20,569 nucleotides of DNA, from NCBI GenBank assembly GCA_007123975.1, contig SLFZ01000131.1, positions 1 to 20,569 on the forward strand, read 5' to 3'. The translations under genes were made by a program, and so were the position numbers. Source of the DNA: Candidatus Izemoplasma sp. Its GTDB lineage: Bacteria; Bacillota_I; Bacilli_A; Izemoplasmatales; Izemoplasmataceae. Below, one piece after another: positions 1 to 6,065 of the stretch (positions within the stretch are counted from its first letter, which is position 1; each line of letters starts with the position of its first letter). Under the pieces are notes generated by a model. It searched no databases and was not told the DNA's origin. It saw only the letters and a list, made by a program, of their open reading frames with translations.

Positions 1-2
1 AG

Positions 3-212
3 CTTGATTCCGATGGGTCACACAACGGCTTCACCGTGAGCTTGGCAGAAGGCGCTCCGGAAGGCATTGTCTCCTTTGCACAACACGGCGACCATGTGCA
101 CATCATTGGCGAAGCGGTAGGAATCACCCAAGTTGTCTTTAGTTGGACACACGATGGGGACGTACGCTACACCACACCACCGATTAACGTTCATGTGGTT
201 GAGGGCGATTAA
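3..212 (+). CDS. C-terminal part of a histidine-triad/Ig-like domain protein (5' end outside window)
   Basis: An open frame runs in from the left edge (frame starting at base 3) for 69 codons to TAA at 210-212. The product is not recognised as a named protein. All 69 residues align with residues ~197-265 of the ZnuA-like protein encoded next: shared landmarks are N-G, LAE-x-APEGIV, GDHV, GIT, VRY-x-TPPIN. The tail contains H28-G-D-H31-V-H33, a HxxHxH histidine triad typical of extracellular zinc-binding repeats. It is probably the end of a secreted or lipid-anchored protein handling zinc, perhaps another substrate-binding or zinc-delivery protein (inference from homology and neighbours). It is followed by 128 bases without a clear terminator, so read-through into znuA is possible. 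Being partial, its full architecture cannot be judged. Confidence 0.75.
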   Translation, partial: LDSDGSHNGFTVSLAEGAPEGIVSFAQHGDHVHIIGEAVGITQVVFSWTHDGDVRYTTPPINVHVVEGD

Positions 213-284
213 TAGATAGTCTGTCAATAATTCACTATCAACAAGATGGGCATATTGTTTCATTATTAAATATAAAAAATGCAC

Positions 285-320
285 CACGTCATGATTCGAC
301 GATGCGTTAGAACTGACGTG
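285..320. repeat. Inverted repeat in the znuA leader
   Basis: Arms CACGTCA (285-291) and TGACGTG (314-320) are perfect inverted copies. Between them, TTC/GAA and ACG/CGT can also pair, giving an irregular hairpin closing on ATG. It lies between the AT-rich promoter-like stretch (about 250-280) and the znuA ribosome site. It could be an mRNA hairpin or a split operator. No T-run follows, so it is not a normal terminator. It does not match the well-known Bacillus Zur box. Confidence 0.4.
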
Positions 321-340
321 ATGTAGCTTGGAGGGAAAAC

Positions 341-1696
341 ATGAAAAAAAGCATGGTTTTGTTGCTGATGATTGTCGGGTTGTTTGGCCTGAGTGCTTGT
401 GGCGATTTTGTTCGCGACAGAGATAAACCTCTCGTGATGGCGACCTTATTCCCTCAATTCGATATGGCAAGGCACATCGGTGGCGACTTCGTCGATGTCA
501 AGCTTGTGTTGCCTCCTGGAATCGATGCGCACGGTTTTGATCCGACGTTCGACGATGTTAGGGGAATCCTTGATGCCGATTTACTGTTGTATACAGGCGA
601 CGCGCTTGAGCCATGGGTATCGCGTTTCATTATCGCCAATGCGCCGTCGAGGTTGCGCATATTGGATTTAAGTACGAACGTTGAACGCATCGGCCTTATC
701 CCTCCAAGCCGTGACATCGGCACCCCACCCACCGACACGGACAACGGTTTTGATGGCGAACTAGAAGGTGAAATAGACACTTTTGAGATTCGAGAGTTTC
801 AAGATGATGGGTCGTTGTTTGCTTACGTGCATGACAATCATTGGCATGGTGCGTTGCCTAATGTAGGGGTCGATCGAACCCTTACCTTGACCGCGGACAT
901 CATTGACATCGACTTGATTCCTCGACCACTTGATGCCTACGGAGAACCAAACGGCTTAGGCGTGAGGTTGGCAGAAAACGCCCCAGAGGGAATTGTCGCG
1001 CTTGAAAATCGTGGCGACCACGTGCTTATACAAGGCCTGGCTCCTGGCATTACGATGCTTGAGTTCTACTGGATTTATGAAGATCAGGTTCGTTACATCA
1101 CCCCGCCGATAAACATGCAGGTCCGAGAACATGTGGACCATGATGATTCGATGCAGTATGATCCGCATTTTTGGATGGACCCGTTAAATGCCATACAAAT
1201 GGTTCGTGACATCCGGGATGAGTTTATTAAGATGGCGCCAGAACATGAAGCGTATTTCCGCGCGAATGCTCAGGCTTACATCCACGAGTTAAACACCATC
1301 CATCAAGCCTATCTTCATTTCACTGAGCACCGCCAAACGGATGTCATGATGCATGGCGGTCATTATGCGTTTGGCTACTTTGCCCATCGATATGACGTCA
1401 TTTATAAAACACCATACCGCGGGTTTTCATCCGATGCAGAGCCCACGAGCCGCGCTATCGCCGACATGATTGATCTCATGAATGAACACAACATCACCCA
1501 TCTTTTCACGGAAATGATGATTCGGCCACATGTCGCCCAGGCAATTCGAGAAAGCACCGGCGCCGAAATCTTGTACCTGTACAGTGCCGAGAACGCACCG
1601 GCTGAAGAGCTTGAGGCTGGCATCACGTTTGCGGATATGCTGTGGCACAACTTAACACAGTTCAAAAAGGGGATGATGTACGATGGCCCAGAGTAA
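341..1696 (+). CDS. znuA: Zinc ABC transporter substrate-binding lipoprotein with inserted histidine-triad and Ig-like region
   Basis: Captures zinc (or Mn) outside the membrane and passes it to ZnuB. The 451-residue product starts with a lipoprotein signal peptide ending L-S-A-C20, so Cys20 is the lipid anchor. The start is set by GGAGG at 330-334. Cluster A-1 (SBP_bac_9) landmarks are present: H64 in AHGFDPT, H276 in YDPHFWMDP, H341 in HGGHYAFGYFAHRYD and the C-terminal ITHLFTE region; the His residues are the expected metal ligands. Odd feature: between residues ~116 and ~262, where relatives have a short His-rich loop, lies a ~145-residue insert. It has an acidic linker (~126-150), a HxxHxH triad H164-D-N-H167-W-H169, and an Ig-like beta domain (~176-262) copied at the end of the upstream gene. 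It overlaps znuC by 14 bases. Family certain; metal preference inferred from the adjacent Zur-type regulator. Confidence 0.93.
   Translation: MKKSMVLLLMIVGLFGLSACGDFVRDRDKPLVMATLFPQFDMARHIGGDFVDVKLVLPPGIDAHGFDPTFDDVRGILDADLLLYTGDALEPWVSRFIIANAPSRLRILDLSTNVERIGLIPPSRDIGTPPTDTDNGFDGELEGEIDTFEIREFQDDGSLFAYVHDNHWHGALPNVGVDRTLTLTADIIDIDLIPRPLDAYGEPNGLGVRLAENAPEGIVALENRGDHVLIQGLAPGITMLEFYWIYEDQVRYITPPINMQVREHVDHDDSMQYDPHFWMDPLNAIQMVRDIRDEFIKMAPEHEAYFRANAQAYIHELNTIHQAYLHFTEHRQTDVMMHGGHYAFGYFAHRYDVIYKTPYRGFSSDAEPTSRAIADMIDLMNEHNITHLFTEMMIRPHVAQAIRESTGAEILYLYSAENAPAEELEAGITFADMLWHNLTQFKKGMMYDGPE
929..1129 (+). repeat. Second copy of the Ig-like domain (first copy at 3-212)
   Basis: Codons ~197-263 of znuA match the upstream partial gene at both protein and DNA level (for example TTGGCAGAA and AACGGCTT are shared). 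This indicates a domain duplicated between neighbouring genes. The triad HGDHVH of copy one is RGDHVL here, so the metal site has decayed in this copy. Copy one could also be the recipient; direction is unknown. Confidence 0.7.
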
Positions 1697-2423
1697 CATT
1701 ATCACGGCCAAGGATGTGACGATAAAATACCAGGCTTTCACCGCGGTGAAAGAAGTGTCTTTCACCATTCAAAAAGGAGACTTCGTTGCTTTAATCGGTC
1801 CCAACGGCTCGGGTAAGACAACCCTCATCAAAGGCCTTATGGGCCTTTTGCCATTGAATGGTGGAAGCATACACTACGACCAAACGTTGCCGATTGGATA
1901 CCTCCCACAACATACGCACAGCGCCGATCGAGCGTTTCCAGCGACGGTCGAGGAGGTTGTCAGCACGGGCTTGCTCGGGTCCAAACGATTTCCCAGGCGA
2001 ATCACGCGCGATGACATGAAGACCGTCAACAGGGTGCTCGATTATGTCAATGTCCGCGCCCTTAGAAAAAAAAGAATTGGTGAACTATCGGGCGGACAAC
2101 AACAACGCGTCTTTTTGGCGCGCGCACTTGTGAGCAACCCGCAATTGCTCATCTTGGACGAACCGACAAGCGCGCTGGACCAAGCGATGCGCGATCATTT
2201 TTTCGATTTTATGAAAAAGTTGAACGAAAGCGGCGTCACGATTGTGCTTGTCACCCACGACATCGCCACGGCCGGGGAGTATGTCGATCGTGTGATGTAC
2301 ATGGACCAGTCGTTGATCTTTAATGATAGTTTTGACGCGTTTTGCGAAGAGCAGAAACTCTCACCTTTCGTGCACACGCATCCGCTAAAGCACACGCATG
2401 ATTCAGGAAGTGAGAAGGCATGA
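1683..2423 (+). CDS. znuC: Zinc ABC transporter ATP-binding protein
   Basis: Cytoplasmic ATPase that powers zinc import through ZnuB. The 246 residues hold all ABC motifs: Walker A GPNGSGKTT (39-47), Q-loop Q76, signature LSGGQ (135-139), Walker B LLILDE (155-160) with E160, and H-loop H192 in VTHD. Length and order are normal for the manganese/zinc/iron chelate class. The C-terminal tail is His-rich (HTH at 231-233 and HTH at 237-239), which may bind zinc on the cytosolic side, as His-rich tails of zinc transporters often do (inference). The ATG overlaps the end of znuA by 14 bases and the stop overlaps znuB by 4 bases (ATGA), so translation is coupled. Confidence 0.95.
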   Translation: MAQSNIITAKDVTIKYQAFTAVKEVSFTIQKGDFVALIGPNGSGKTTLIKGLMGLLPLNGGSIHYDQTLPIGYLPQHTHSADRAFPATVEEVVSTGLLGSKRFPRRITRDDMKTVNRVLDYVNVRALRKKRIGELSGGQQQRVFLARALVSNPQLLILDEPTSALDQAMRDHFFDFMKKLNESGVTIVLVTHDIATAGEYVDRVMYMDQSLIFNDSFDAFCEEQKLSPFVHTHPLKHTHDSGSEKA

Positions 2424-3244
2424 GTTGGTGGGAAGAGTTGCTTAGGGCTTTTAATTATGCCTTTGTTATCCGCGCCATCATCGTCGGCGTGGCGATTGCG
2501 GTGAGCAGTTCCATGATTGGCGCTTTCTTGGTTTTGAAGAAGTATTCGATGGTTGGACACGGGTTGTCTCATGTCGCATTTGCGGCCGTCGCCATCGGGC
2601 TTTTGCTTAACCAGTCACCGCTCATAGTGACGGCTTTTGTGGTCACCCTCGTGAGCGTCTTCATACTGCAAATTAGCGAACGCGCAAAAATCCACGGGGA
2701 TGCCGCTATCGGTCTAACCGCAGCCTTTTCAATGGCCCTTGGAACGACGCTTGCAAGCGTTGGTGGTGGGTTTAACGTCGACTTATTCAGCTACCTATTT
2801 GGTAGCATACTGACGATTCAACGCATCGATGTGGTGCTGTCGGTGGTGTTATCAATCGCCGTCACCATCATCGTCATCCTCTTTTACAACGAGTTTGTGT
2901 CCATGACCTACGATGAAACATTCTCGCGCGTAAGCGGCATCAAAACAAGACGACTAAACATCTTACTTGCCGTGTTAACAGGCTTAACCGTGGTCGTTGG
3001 CATTCGCGCCATTGGCACCATCTTGATTAGTGCCTTGATCATCTTCCCAACCATCACGGCGCTTCAGTTTTCGCGAGGGTTTAAAGCCACCATCTTAATC
3101 GCCGTTGTGCTCTCTGTTTTGATTGTGTTTATGGGGCTGATTGGATCATTCTTACTGGGGCTGCCCTCGGGTTCGGCAATTGTCTTGCTGAATGCCATCG
3201 TGTTTATGTTCGTCTTTCTATACCATACGTTGATAAGAAGGTGA
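2420..3244 (+). CDS. znuB: Zinc ABC transporter permease (ABC-3 family)
   Basis: Integral membrane channel subunit that receives zinc from ZnuA. The 274-residue protein has about eight to nine hydrophobic segments. It carries family landmarks: SSSMIGAFLVLKKYSMVGHGLSHVAFA near residues 29-55, GDAAIG near 92-97, the VSGIK-x-R-x-LN stretch near 170-180, and a long hydrophobic GIRAIGTILISALIIFP near 195-211. It starts on the ATG inside the ATGA overlap with znuC, preceded by a weak GAAGG. The stop is followed after 4 bases by the regulator gene, so all four genes are likely one transcript. Nothing suggests truncation. Confidence 0.95.
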   Translation: MSWWEELLRAFNYAFVIRAIIVGVAIAVSSSMIGAFLVLKKYSMVGHGLSHVAFAAVAIGLLLNQSPLIVTAFVVTLVSVFILQISERAKIHGDAAIGLTAAFSMALGTTLASVGGGFNVDLFSYLFGSILTIQRIDVVLSVVLSIAVTIIVILFYNEFVSMTYDETFSRVSGIKTRRLNILLAVLTGLTVVVGIRAIGTILISALIIFPTITALQFSRGFKATILIAVVLSVLIVFMGLIGSFLLGLPSGSAIVLLNAIVFMFVFLYHTLIRR

Positions 3245-3248
3245 CATC

Positions 3249-3689
3249 ATGACAAAAAAACGCATTGAAGCCATCCGAAACCGACTTGATGAAGTCAACC
3301 TAAAAAAGACCCCACATCGCATGATGGTGCTTGATGTCTTGGATAAAGAGCACAGTTTTTTGTCAGCGGAAGACATATACATGCGCTTAAAAAAAGACGA
3401 TGCCTCGGTGTCGCTTTCGACCGTGTATCGGATTCTTGAGACTTTTGTGCAAACAAAACTCGTAAGCCCCATCTCCCTCGATGACTCAAAGCCGATGCTC
3501 TTTGAAATTGCTCACAATCATCATGCGCATCACCTCATTTGCCGACGTTGCCAAAAAGTCATCCACGTTGAACATTGCCCGCTTCAACAGTATGAAGCAA
3601 AGCTTGAAAATGACCATGGATTTACCATCGATGAACACCGCCTGAACTTCTACGGCATTTGCGGCGAATGCGCATCGACAAATCAATAA
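3249..3689 (+). CDS. zur: Fur-family metal-responsive repressor, probably Zur
   Basis: DNA-binding repressor sensing metal, here most likely zinc. The 146-residue protein shows the Fur layout: an N-terminal winged helix (KKTPHRMMVLDVL, then SLSTVYRILETF at ~55-66) and a dimer/metal domain with H91, H92, H94, H95, C98-x2-C101 and C138-x2-C141. The two CxxC pairs form the structural zinc site usual for Zur, PerR and many Fur proteins. RBS AAGGTGA lies just before the ATG. The Zur call rests on its place as last gene of znuACB, 4 bases after znuB. PerR or Fur cannot be ruled out by residues alone. The arrangement suggests autoregulation together with the transporter. Confidence 0.82.
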   Translation: MTKKRIEAIRNRLDEVNLKKTPHRMMVLDVLDKEHSFLSAEDIYMRLKKDDASVSLSTVYRILETFVQTKLVSPISLDDSKPMLFEIAHNHHAHHLICRRCQKVIHVEHCPLQQYEAKLENDHGFTIDEHRLNFYGICGECASTNQ

Positions 3690-3711
3690 GACGTCCTCTG
3701 GGCGTCTTTTT
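3688..3711 (+). terminator. Rho-independent terminator of the znu-zur operon
   Basis: A 9-bp stem (3688-3696 with 3700-3708, one G-T pair) has a 3-base loop and runs into five T's. It begins inside the zur stop codon. Confidence 0.85.
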
Positions 3712-3722
3712 CATGAACGGAG

Positions 3723-3751
3723 TTTAAAAAGTTCGCTGGCTCTGGTACAAT
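3723..3751 (+). promoter_or_regulatory. Promoter for the D-amino-acid operon, extended -10
   Basis: TACAAT at 3746-3751 is preceded by TGG (3743-3745), an extended -10. A weak -35 TTTAAA lies at 3723-3728 with a 17-base spacer. Confidence 0.6.
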
Positions 3752-3782
3752 TTGGGTGTAGCCACAGCAAGGAGCGATTCTG

Positions 3783-4724
3783 ATGCACACCACACCCATC
3801 CATCCGCTGGTTTTTCAAGACGGCAGAAACCGTTTCTACATGAAACGCGATGATCTCTTGCCCTTTTCTTTTGGCGGAAACAAAGTCCGAAAAGCAACCC
3901 TTTACTTCGAACACGTCGACACGCATCATCATACCGCCATCGTCACGGTTGGAAGCGCCACGTCAAATCATTGTCGCATCGTCGCCAACATGGCGGTACA
4001 GCGTCGCCTCCCATGCGTGATTATCTCGCCGGAAGAAAGCGAAAAACCGGCGTTTAACCGAACGCTGACGAAGGCGTTAAATGCACGCATCGTGGTGGTT
4101 CCAAAGTCGGAGATTGATTTAGCCGTTGAAGCTGAGATGGCGCACCTAAAACGCCTTGGGCATAACCCGTATTACATTCGCCTCGGTGGGCATGGGATGT
4201 TGGGAACCGAAGCATACGTAAGGGCCTACGACGAAATCTTAACGTATGAGCAAGATTTCGGGATGTCGTTTGATGCCATCTTCTTCGCCGACGGCAGCGG
4301 CACAACACACGCCGGCCTCGCCTGCGGCAAGCACCTGCGAAAGAAGCATCATGATATCGTTGGCATCAGCGTCCTTCGTGACGCCGATGCGAGCCGCGAC
4401 GTCGTGGTGGAAAGCGCCAATGCCTACCTAGCATCCAACGGCGGCATGCCGATTGATAAAAACGATATCAGTTGCTTAGGAGATTACGCTTTTGGTGGGT
4501 ACGGAAAGACCGACCCGGCGTTATACAAACTCATTCGCACGGTCATGGAAACCGATGGTGTGGCGTTAGACCCTGTCTACACTGCCAAAGGCTTTTACGG
4601 CATGGTGAAAGAGGTTGCCAAGCGGGGTTGGTACGGGAAAAAGGTGTTGTTTTTGCATACCGGTGGAGCGCCAATATTTTTTGACGCCCTCGCCGATGGT
4701 AAACTCGAGGAGGAAAACAAATGA
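3783..4724 (+). CDS. PLP-dependent D-cysteine desulfhydrase / ACC deaminase family enzyme
   Basis: Fold-type II PLP enzyme of the COG2515 type, which breaks down D-cysteine, related D-amino acids or 1-aminocyclopropane-1-carboxylate to an oxo acid plus ammonia (and sulfide from cysteine). The 313 residues are near family length. Seen: the MKRDDLLPFSFGGNKVRK block with K34 as the expected Schiff-base lysine, the phosphate/substrate loop GSATSNHCR near 57-65, and a glycine-rich HTGGAPIFF near the C-terminus that helps hold PLP. RBS AAGGAG at 3769-3774 fixes the ATG. It overlaps the next gene by 4 bases (ATGA), so the two are co-translated. The partner being a D-aminopeptidase favours a D-amino-acid substrate over ACC (inference). 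Exact substrate not determined. Confidence 0.85.
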   Translation: MHTTPIHPLVFQDGRNRFYMKRDDLLPFSFGGNKVRKATLYFEHVDTHHHTAIVTVGSATSNHCRIVANMAVQRRLPCVIISPEESEKPAFNRTLTKALNARIVVVPKSEIDLAVEAEMAHLKRLGHNPYYIRLGGHGMLGTEAYVRAYDEILTYEQDFGMSFDAIFFADGSGTTHAGLACGKHLRKKHHDIVGISVLRDADASRDVVVESANAYLASNGGMPIDKNDISCLGDYAFGGYGKTDPALYKLIRTVMETDGVALDPVYTAKGFYGMVKEVAKRGWYGKKVLFLHTGGAPIFFDALADGKLEEENK

Positions 4725-5527
4725 AAATTTACATTTCTATTGACATGGAAGGGCTTTGGGGCGTGCATTCACCAGAGCAACTTCGCGCCGGTGAATCCGA
4801 GTACGAACGCACGCGTCACCTGATGATGGACGAACTGAACCTTGTGATCGATACGCTGTTTGAAAACGGCGCCAGCGAAGTGCTCGTCAACGATGCTCAT
4901 GGTGGAATGGATAACGTGCTCATCGAGAAACTCGACCCACGCGTCGGGTTGATTGGCGGCTCGGCAAAACGCTACTCAATGATGGCAACCATCGATCAAG
5001 GATATGATGGAGCCATTTTCATCGGGTACCACCCGCGCGCACGCTCACAAAAAGGCATTTTCGACCATACCTACTCCGGCCGTGCCATCGCCGGCGTCTC
5101 GGTCAATAGCTCTCCACTTGGTGAGGCAGGATTAAACGCGCGCTTAGCAGGACACTTTAACGTGCCGGTGTTGTTGGTAACAGGCGACGATTTGGTGTGC
5201 GAGCAAATGCGTGAAGAAATTGGTGATGTAACGACATTCGCAGTCAAAAAAACCTTATCCCGAACCGCCGCGCAACATATGCCTCGTCAAGCGCTCATTG
5301 AAGGCTACACGAAACGCATTCAACAAGCCTTAGAACACGGAGGTGTCCTTGTCAAAGAATCCCTTCCCGTGGTTGGCCGGGTTACGTTTAAAGCATCCTC
5401 GATGACCGACAAGCCAGAGCGCATGCCTGGGGTGCGTCGCATCGACGCGACCACCGTTGAGTTTTCGGCCGAGGACTACGCACAATTCTATGCGTTGTTT
5501 CTTACCGTATTAAGCTTAGCAGAATAA
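4721..5527 (+). CDS. dppA: M55 family D-aminopeptidase, DppA-like
   Basis: Zinc aminopeptidase that removes N-terminal D-amino acids such as D-Ala from short peptides; the family is cytoplasmic and forms decamers. The 268 residues match DppA closely in length and motif spacing: D8 and E10 in ISIDMEG, H60 in NDAHGG, H104 in GYHPRA and E135 in LGEAGLNA correspond to the known metal ligands, and H116 in DHTYSG to the catalytic site. RBS GAGGAGG is inside the end of the preceding gene and the ATG overlaps that gene's stop. Together the pair could free D-amino acids from cell-wall peptides and then deaminate them (inference). Peptide specificity is unknown. Confidence 0.9.
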   Translation: MKIYISIDMEGLWGVHSPEQLRAGESEYERTRHLMMDELNLVIDTLFENGASEVLVNDAHGGMDNVLIEKLDPRVGLIGGSAKRYSMMATIDQGYDGAIFIGYHPRARSQKGIFDHTYSGRAIAGVSVNSSPLGEAGLNARLAGHFNVPVLLVTGDDLVCEQMREEIGDVTTFAVKKTLSRTAAQHMPRQALIEGYTKRIQQALEHGGVLVKESLPVVGRVTFKASSMTDKPERMPGVRRIDATTVEFSAEDYAQFYALFLTVLSLAE

Positions 5528-5551
5528 AAAAAAGGCATCCATGGATGCCTT
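5526..5551. terminator. Bidirectional terminator between dppA and the metallochaperone
   Basis: The near-perfect palindrome AAGGCATC-CATG-GATGCCTT (5532-5551) is preceded by a run of A's (5526-5533). Read on the minus strand the A-run becomes a T-run after the stem. The convergent genes at both sides share it. Confidence 0.8.
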
Positions 5552-5558
5552 TCGTACG

Positions 5559-5774
5559 TCAATCGCGCAGTTCCGCTTTATAGCCGAGTTTGGCGACGGT
5601 TTCGACAATGGTTTTATGATCAATCTGCGCGTCGTCATAGGTGATGGTGAACATTCTCTGTGGCAGTTGCATGTCGACGTTATCGACGCCTTTTTGACGT
5701 TTAAGCAGTTTTGAAATGCCCATTGAGCAGCTGATGCAATGCATGCCCTTCACTTCGTAATCGGCTGTTTTCAT
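5559..5774 (-). CDS. Small heavy-metal-associated (CopZ-like) metallochaperone
   Basis: A 71-residue single HMA domain (ferredoxin-like fold) that binds a soft metal, usually Cu(I), and hands it to a P-type ATPase or regulator. The motif GMHCISC gives C13-x2-C16. The C-terminal KLGYKAEL matches the usual loop-5 region of CopZ-like proteins. The GTG at 5783 would also open this frame but sits inside the ribosome site. GAGGAG (minus strand, 5788-5783) is eight bases before the ATG at 5774, so that start is preferred. No copper ATPase or CsoR/CopY gene lies in the window, so the metal and partner are uncertain. Confidence 0.85.
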   Translation of the reverse strand: MKTADYEVKGMHCISCSMGISKLLKRQKGVDNVDMQLPQRMFTITYDDAQIDHKTIVETVAKLGYKAELRD

Positions 5775-5803
5775 TGTCTTCACTCCTCTTTGTTTTCTAC
5801 GTC

Positions 5804-5833
5804 TATATTCGGCTTTTTTACAGGAAATGTCAA
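5804..5833 (-). promoter_or_regulatory. Possible promoter for the metallochaperone gene
   Basis: On the minus strand a consensus -35 TTGACA (5833-5828) is followed 18 bases later by AATATA (5809-5804), or by TATAGA two bases further on. The -35 is strong; the -10 is ambiguous. Confidence 0.45.
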
Positions 5834-5894
5834 CTCATATGTTTCACGATTGATGCAAGGTGTTCGATGAATCAGAACATTTTTGTTAAAGCGG

Positions 5895-5923
5895 TTGCAA
5901 TCGAACCCGTTTTCGTGTAAAAT
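5895..5923 (+). promoter_or_regulatory. Promoter of tRNA-Ala
   Basis: TTGCAA (5895-5900), a 17-base spacer and TAAAAT (5918-5923) end 10 bases before the tRNA 5' end. Confidence 0.75.
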
Positions 5924-5933
5924 TTTAACTCGA

Positions 5934-6009
5934 GGGGCCATAGCTCAGCTGGGAGAGCGCTAGCATGGCATGCTAGAGGTCACGGGTTCGAGCCCCGTTG
6001 GCTCCACCA
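5934..6009 (+). tRNA. tRNA-Ala (anticodon GGC)
   Basis: 76 bases with encoded CCA (6007-6009). The acceptor stem GGGGCCA pairs with TGGCTCC and contains the G3:U70 wobble pair that marks alanine tRNA. The anticodon stem CTAGC/GCTAG (5960-5964, 5972-5976) encloses loop ATGGCAT, giving anticodon GGC at 5967-5969. T-stem ACGGG/CCCGT flanks TTCGAGC. It reads GCC and GCU codons. It is a single gene with its own promoter and terminator. Confidence 0.97.
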
Positions 6010-6056
6010 CACAAAAGCAAAAGCGCAGCGACATTCGCTGCGCTTTTTGTGTGGTG
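6005..6056. terminator. Bidirectional terminator after tRNA-Ala, with long outer stem
   Basis: Inner hairpin: AAGCGCAGCG (6021-6030), loop ACATT, CGCTGCGCTT, then T's to 6048. An outer 12-bp arm (6005-6016 with 6045-6056) takes in the tRNA CCA end. On the minus strand the same hairpin is followed by TTTTGCTTTT, so it also serves the oligoendopeptidase gene that ends at 6066. Confidence 0.85.
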
Positions 6057-6065
6057 AACCAACGG

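Noticed and set aside
18..470. 150-codon minus-strand frame at the left edge
   Set aside because: Antisense to the triad-domain gene tail, the znuA leader and the znuA start; no ribosome site or family likeness.
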